From assembly GCA_034716535.1 (NCBI GenBank), contig JAYEJW010000444.1, positions 1 through 8,743 on the forward strand: 8,743 bases of DNA. The letters run 5' to 3'. Shown in pieces: positions 5,540 to 8,743 of the stretch (position 1 is the stretch's first letter; each line of letters starts with the position of its first letter). Under the pieces are notes generated by a model. That model saw only the letters and a list, made by a program, of their open reading frames with translations, was not told the origin of the DNA and ran no database searches. This DNA is from JAYEJW01 sp034716535. GTDB taxonomy: Bacteria; Pseudomonadota; Gammaproteobacteria; Chromatiales; Chromatiaceae. Position numbers and translations under genes: made by a program.

Positions 5540-6739
5540 TCAGAAAACGAAGTCGGCGCTTGCGAGCAGATTTCCCGCGGAATCGCGCAGCTCCGCCCGC
5601 CAGGCGCCTTTCATTCTCTCGTAGATCCTCTTCGTGGAGTGGCTGCGCCAGCGTTGGGCGCCGACAGGGACCGAAACTCGTAGGACCTGCTTGCCTTCGT
5701 GGAGCCAGCGGTACTCGAGGACCTCGCCCTCCAGCCCGATTACCTCGCTGAATGAACAGACTTCGGCGACGCCCCTGGCGTCCAGGGTGATGTCAGCGAG
5801 GCTGCCCTTCGGCTCATTGCCCGTGACAGACTGCGCCAGCACAAACCGCTTCACTGCGGGCGAGGAGAGGGACGTGTTCCGGGACCGAAAGTGCTCCTGG
5901 CCGCTCTCCTCTTCAGGCGTGTCGGCCACTGCTACAGCTTCGCCGGGTTCGCTCTCCGATACGGGTTCTGCTGCAACCTCCACCGGCCTGCCCGAAGCGT
6001 CGGCAGCGGATGATTCCGGGAGAGCTTCGCCGGGTTCGGTCTCCGATACGAGCTCTGTTTCAACCTCCACCGCCCCCCCCGGAGCGTCGGCAACGGATGA
6101 TTCCGGGAGAGCTTCGCCGGGCAGCCCTTGCCCTGTGATCCGCTGTTCCTCCTCCCCCGATTCTGGCGCAGGCGTCTGCACGGTTGCCGGTTCGGCGATC
6201 GTTTCGCCAACGGGTGTCTGCGCCTGTGCTGGCTCGCCGATCTCTGCGGGGAGGACCTCGGCCTCGGCGCGTTGGGGCAGGTCGACGTCCACGACTTCTC
6301 TTGCCGCCTGCCGCGGAGGATCTTCGAACACCCGTTCGGGTTGAATCGGTGATTGCGCGTGATCGGCTTCTGTCCCGAGCGATTCGACGTCTATCGCGGG
6401 CGAATCAGCCCCCATTATTCGGTCTGCTGCAGCGATCCCCGGTGCAGGCGTGGTGGGTGACGGCATCGGTCTCTGAACTGCGCCTACGGATTGTTGCACA
6501 GTTCCTGCGACGATTTTCTCCGGCCCTTGGACGTCTTCGACCTCGACACTCGCCAGCGGGAGGGACGGTCTCAACCAGTCGTAAAGGCCATAGCCGATCA
6601 GTCCGATCAACAGAACAAGTGCCGCCAAGGCACCGATAATTCGATCCCAATGGTAGATGTACTCCGGCTTCGCTTTCGCTCGCGACTCGGGCTTCGTGAT
6701 CCTTACCTTCATTTCCCGTCTAGGGGTCTGGTCAGCCAT
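5540..6739 (-). CDS. Membrane-anchored DUF2914 protein with Glu/Pro/Ala-rich linker
   Basis: Protein of 399 residues. The ATG at 6739 is chosen because GGAGG lies 4 nt upstream; a longer reading to 6820 has no such site. Residues 1-33 are a basic cytoplasmic tail, 34-54 (IIGALAALVLLIGLIGYGLY) a single membrane span, and about 55-295 an acidic, Pro/Ala/Glu-rich, disordered-looking linker holding two 29-residue tandem repeats. Residues about 297-399 match DUF2914: RFVLAQSVTGNEP, a middle EYRWLHEGKQVLRVSVPVG, QRWRSHSTKRI, and a final GAWRAELRDSAGNLLASADF. With a positive N-terminal tail the C-terminal domain should face the periplasm. DUF2914 has no established activity; it resembles an extracytoplasmic beta-sandwich at the end of a long arm. 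It is probably the first gene of an operon with the exported TrmO-fold protein. Confidence 0.8.
   Translation of the reverse strand: MADQTPRREMKVRITKPESRAKAKPEYIYHWDRIIGALAALVLLIGLIGYGLYDWLRPSLPLASVEVEDVQGPEKIVAGTVQQSVGAVQRPMPSPTTPAPGIAAADRIMGADSPAIDVESLGTEADHAQSPIQPERVFEDPPRQAAREVVDVDLPQRAEAEVLPAEIGEPAQAQTPVGETIAEPATVQTPAPESGEEEQRITGQGLPGEALPESSVADAPGGAVEVETELVSETEPGEALPESSAADASGRPVEVAAEPVSESEPGEAVAVADTPEEESGQEHFRSRNTSLSSPAVKRFVLAQSVTGNEPKGSLADITLDARGVAEVCSFSEVIGLEGEVLEYRWLHEGKQVLRVSVPVGAQRWRSHSTKRIYERMKGAWRAELRDSAGNLLASADFVF
5937..6120 (-). repeat. 87-bp tandem repeat, two full copies and a partial third, inside the DUF2914 gene
   Basis: Units at 5937-6023 and 6024-6110 have exactly 87 bp and differ at about ten positions by eye; the first bases of a third unit follow at 6111-6120. 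Each encodes 29 residues beginning GEALPESS and ending with a VSEtEP or VSEsEP sequence. The period is a multiple of three, so copy-number change would keep the frame. The second unit contains a run of eight C at 6073-6080. Confidence 0.85.
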
Positions 6740-6984
6740 GGTCGCCTCCAAGCGGATCTCCGCTAACACCTTTTCGCTACCGAGAGTGCACCGACAGAAT
6801 CCATGCCACTCCGGCGGCATTGCGACGCACAGGCATATTCAGCCACAGGGAGCGGCGCGAAACAATGAGGCTCTGACACGGGCAGCGGCAGCCTGGGATC
6901 CGGTCTCGCACGACAGCCACTACCAGCCGGAGACCTCCGCCTTGGAGATGGTGATCGGCGATCCACGGGCGCCCGATCGCGACT

Positions 6985-7141
6985 TCATTCGGATAACCAG
7001 TTCTCGACCCTTAGCCCAGGCACCGGGCGAACTCCCGCTCGTTCGCCGTCACGACTGCGAGGTCCACGGCACGCGCATGCGCCGCGATGATCGGATGAGG
7101 TCCGACAGGATGATGGTGTCCAGCAGGTAACGGGCGGACAC
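6985..7141 (-). pseudogene. vapC: vapC toxin remnant: internal deletion plus frameshift
   Basis: The GTG at 7141 follows the vapB stop by 2 bp, the usual VapBC spacing. The start reads VSARYLLDTIILSDLIR, the first strand and helix of a PIN-domain RNase; the invariant DTN has become DTI. The sequence then jumps to a frame giving IIAAHARAVDLAVVTANERE, the last PIN motif with its acidic residues, so about 80 codons are missing between these points. Near 7018-7026 one more base is lost (CGGTGCCT where CGGGTGCCT would be expected): restoring it would continue as RVPGLRVENW with a stop at 6985-6987, whereas the present frame stops at 7011. With no central acidic residues the product cannot be an active RNase. 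Confidence 0.75.
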
Positions 7142-7143
7142 GC

Positions 7144-7386
7144 TCAGAACTCCAGGTCGTCCAGTGGTGCCAGGTCCTCGTCGACGTCGGGGAACGGCTC
7201 ATCCAAGGGTTCAAGGGTGCTGAGCAGGGCGAGCAACCGCCCCTTGCGAACCGGTTCCACGATCAGGCGATCGCCGTCCTTGCGCAAGATCGCCTCATCC
7301 CCTTCGAATTCAAACTCTCGTGGAATGCGCAGTACCTGGTTGCGGCCACTGCGAAACAAGCGGACATGACGTTCAGATCGTGCCAT
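7144..7386 (-). CDS. vapB: VapB antitoxin (AbrB/MazE/SpoVT type) left without an intact toxin
   Basis: Protein of 80 residues. The N-terminal half, about 7-48, is a swapped-hairpin AbrB DNA-binding domain: VRLFRSGRNQVLRIPREFEF, then GDEAILRKDGDRLIVEPV. The acidic C-terminus (FPDVDEDLAPLDDLEF) is the usual toxin-binding tail of this antitoxin group. The ATG at 7386 gives the family length; the site upstream (GGAAG, 10 nt) is weak. It normally binds its own promoter and neutralises VapC. The cognate toxin next to it is destroyed, so it now survives as an orphan antitoxin, possibly still acting as a repressor or protecting against a related VapC. Confidence 0.85.
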   Translation of the reverse strand: MARSERHVRLFRSGRNQVLRIPREFEFEGDEAILRKDGDRLIVEPVRKGRLLALLSTLEPLDEPFPDVDEDLAPLDDLEF

Positions 7387-7677
7387 TCGGAGTCGTCTTC
7401 CAAGAAAGGCATATGTGGAAGCATCTGCCTGAGACTGGTGCCCGTCAACGCCCGAGTGACGATTCCGGAGCAGCGGGACGCGGTCGAGCTGTCGATCGGT
7501 TCGAATGCTGGGCGGTTTCGGTTTCTGCCCGGCCTTCGGGGATTGGGTGGTGGAGAACAACGCAGCGGAGAAGGTGTTCAGCACCGAGGTCGAGGACGAG
7601 ATCGACGCCGGCAACTTTGCTGGCACGAACAGGGATCATATGCCACACTGAACAAAACGTGACATGCCGGAAAAGAT
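7387..7677. other. Region between two divergent vapB genes; likely holds both promoters
   Basis: The start codons of two vapB genes face away from each other across 291 bp, so both promoters and autoregulatory operators should lie here. I do not recognise a specific operator palindrome. An open frame of 48 codons (7505-7651, plus) begins MLGGFGFCPAFGDWVV and continues with an acidic, GC3-rich stretch (EKVFSTEVEDEIDAGNF); it has no clear ribosome binding site and matches nothing I know. Confidence 0.4.
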
Positions 7678-7947
7678 ATGGCAACCAACGCCTCCAGCAG
7701 CGAAGTCCAGGTCGGCGCACAGGGCCGTTTAGTGATTCCTGCGGCATTGCGTAAGGCGCTGCACCTCAAGCCGGGCGACCGGCTGCTGATCCGGCAAGAA
7801 GGCGAAAGCCTAGTGTTGGAGCCTCGCGAGGCGGTCGTCAAGCGGCTTCAAGGTCTGTTTGCGCATATTCCGAAGGATGTCAGCCTGGTGGACGAACTAA
7901 TCGCGGAGCGCAGGGAGGAGGCCGCCAGGGAGGCCCGGGACGAGTGA
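7678..7947 (+). CDS. vapB: VapB antitoxin (AbrB/MazE/SpoVT type), intact pair with vapC
   Basis: Protein of 89 residues. The AbrB domain occupies about 8-50: VQVGAQGRLVIPAALRKALH, LKPGDRLLIRQ and ESLVLEPREA. The C-terminal 39 residues (KRLQGLFAHIPKDVSLVDEL, then a charged helix IAERREEAAREARDE) form the toxin-binding tail. The ATG at 7678 lies behind a weak GGAAAAG site. Its stop overlaps the toxin start (GTGA), a standard arrangement that keeps antitoxin ahead of toxin. It should neutralise the VapC encoded next and repress the operon together with it. It is only distantly like the other vapB on the left, so the two modules are separate acquisitions rather than a duplication. Confidence 0.9.
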   Translation: MATNASSSEVQVGAQGRLVIPAALRKALHLKPGDRLLIRQEGESLVLEPREAVVKRLQGLFAHIPKDVSLVDELIAERREEAAREARDE

Positions 7948-8324
7948 GCCTGATACTGGACGCGTCGGCATTGCTGGCCATGTTGCATGAGGAGCCGGGG
8001 GCGGAGCACGTGGAACAGGTGCTGGACCGGGCATCGGTTTCCGCCGTCAATTGGGCGGAGGTGGTGCAGAAGTCCTTGCAGCGACAGGCGGATGTCTCGT
8101 GGATGCGGGAGGGATTTACGGAACTCGGTGTGGATTTCGAACCCTTTACGCCAGCTCAGGCCGAGCTTGCAGCGCACCTGTGGGACGAGACACGGCGGTA
8201 CGGATTGTCGCTGGCCGACCGCGCCTGCCTGGCCCTGGCCGCGGAACGAAATCTCCCGGTCCTGACGGCTGACCGGACATGGAGTGAGCTGGATCTGTCC
8301 GTCGAGATCCAGTTGCTTCGTTGA
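7944..8324 (+). CDS. vapC: VapC toxin, PIN-domain ribonuclease
   Basis: Protein of 126 residues, normal VapC size. The four acidic active-site positions of the PIN fold are present: D6 in LILDASALLAML, E39 in VNWAEV, D92 in GLSLADRACLALA and D110 in VLTADRTW. It should be a Mg-dependent endoribonuclease that cuts tRNA or rRNA and stops translation when the antitoxin is degraded; the RNA target cannot be told from sequence. The GTG start overlaps the vapB stop by 4 bases, with AGGGAGG about 10 nt upstream. The frame is intact to the TGA at 8322-8324. The gene is followed after 16 bp by a broken hsdR start, suggesting the module once sat inside a type I restriction operon. Confidence 0.9.
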   Translation: MSLILDASALLAMLHEEPGAEHVEQVLDRASVSAVNWAEVVQKSLQRQADVSWMREGFTELGVDFEPFTPAQAELAAHLWDETRRYGLSLADRACLALAAERNLPVLTADRTWSELDLSVEIQLLR

Positions 8325-8340
8325 GCGGAGAATCGGCAAC

Positions 8341-8551
8341 GTGAAACGGACCTCCGAAGCCGTCTTCGAAGCCGCCATCCAGGAGGTACTGCTCGCGCAA
8401 GGATTTGAGAAGCACGACTCCAAACCAATTCGACCGCGAGCGGGCCATCTTTCCCGAGGCGGCGCTGGATTTCATCCGCGCCACCCAGACTAAGACCTGG
8501 GAAAAGCTCTAAGCCCTGCACGGCGATAACCTGTCCATTGAAGCGGGATAA
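8341..8551 (+). pseudogene. hsdR: N-terminal remnant of type I restriction subunit HsdR
   Basis: From the GTG at 8341 the sequence reads TSEAVFEAAIQEVLLAQGF, then EKHDS. After one extra A in the AAA at 8422-8424 it continues in another frame as NQFDRERAIFPEAALDFIRA, then TQTKTWEKL. A TAA at 8510-8512 stands where the family usually has Glu, then ALHGD follows before similarity fades near 8535; that frame ends at 8551. This is the start of HsdR, the translocase and nuclease subunit of type I restriction systems, normally about 1000 residues; under 70 codons remain. No motor or nuclease motif survives, and hsdM and hsdS are absent. GGAGA about 10 nt upstream and the 16-bp gap to vapC suggest it once shared that transcript. 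Confidence 0.75.
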
Positions 8552-8743
8552 CTCCAGGAATAAGACAATATGGCCGGGTTGCCTCCGGCGAGACTGAAAC
8601 GTCATCTCCACGCTTCCGTCGAGCAGGAGCCGTGCGACCCGGCCAATGTGATCGCGACATGATCCGCGACTACTGCGCCCGCAACGGTGTGGCTATCAAG
8701 AATTCCGCCTCAGCCGGTTGAACAATCAGGACGATCCCCGCCG

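Noticed and set aside
5634..6344. 236-codon plus-strand frame rich in Ser/Ala/Gly
   Set aside because: It is the antisense of the repetitive linker of the DUF2914 protein; the repeats create an apparent long frame on both strands.
6657..7130. 157-codon plus-strand frame across the gap after the DUF2914 gene
   Set aside because: It overlaps the DUF2914 start and the vapC remnant on the other strand, has no ribosome binding site and gives no recognisable domain.
7438..7500. Peptide VNARVTIPEQRDAVELS resembling the start of an AbrB antitoxin
   Set aside because: The match is only a few residues, lacks the rest of the domain and changes frame; too weak to call a third antitoxin remnant.

Overview
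This is a GC-rich accessory stretch of a bacterial chromosome, most likely from a proteobacterium. A gammaproteobacterium of the purple-sulfur or Ectothiorhodospira type would fit the mix of families (CxxCH cytochrome remnant, DUF2914 protein, COG1573-like uracil-DNA glycosylase, many VapBC modules), but no rRNA or marker gene is present, so this placement is inference. Intact genes alternate with broken ones.

Layout. Positions 1-120 (minus strand) hold the edge of a mobile element, a DUF5372-like reading frame. It replaces the 3' end of a secreted ExeM/NucH-type nuclease (41-1798, minus), which has therefore lost the last catalytic motifs of its nuclease domain. Behind it on the same strand is a C-terminal fragment of a TetR regulator (1959-2237). 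On the plus strand follow a small secreted CxxCH cytochrome broken by a frameshift (2285-2534), a GC-rich hairpin, and a uracil-DNA glycosylase family gene (2598-3206) whose last codons and stop lie in a dispersed palindromic repeat (3181-3289). After about 300 bp with no recognisable gene comes a tightly coupled pair: a MoaD/ThiS/CysO-like protein ending in Gly-Gly (3599-3871) and a cytoplasmic six-Asp-box beta-propeller (3873-4979).

On the minus strand, converging on that pair, is a likely two-gene operon: a membrane-anchored DUF2914 protein with an internal 29-residue tandem repeat (5540-6739), then a TrmO/TsaA (UPF0066)-fold protein that carries a signal peptide (5065-5499), which is unexpected for a family known as tRNA methyltransferases.

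The right end is a defence and addiction zone. A minus-strand vapB (7144-7386) keeps only a deleted, frameshifted vapC (6985-7141). Back to back with it is an intact plus-strand vapBC (7678-8324), followed at once by a dead N-terminal fragment of a type I restriction subunit gene, hsdR (8341-8551). Nothing firm is recognised from 8552 to the end.

The best candidates for undescribed biology are the ubiquitin-fold/beta-propeller pair, where the Shine-Dalgarno sequence of the second gene encodes the C-terminal diglycine of the first, and the exported TrmO-fold protein with its DUF2914 partner. The several single-base frame breaks could be real decay or consensus errors and need raw reads to settle.
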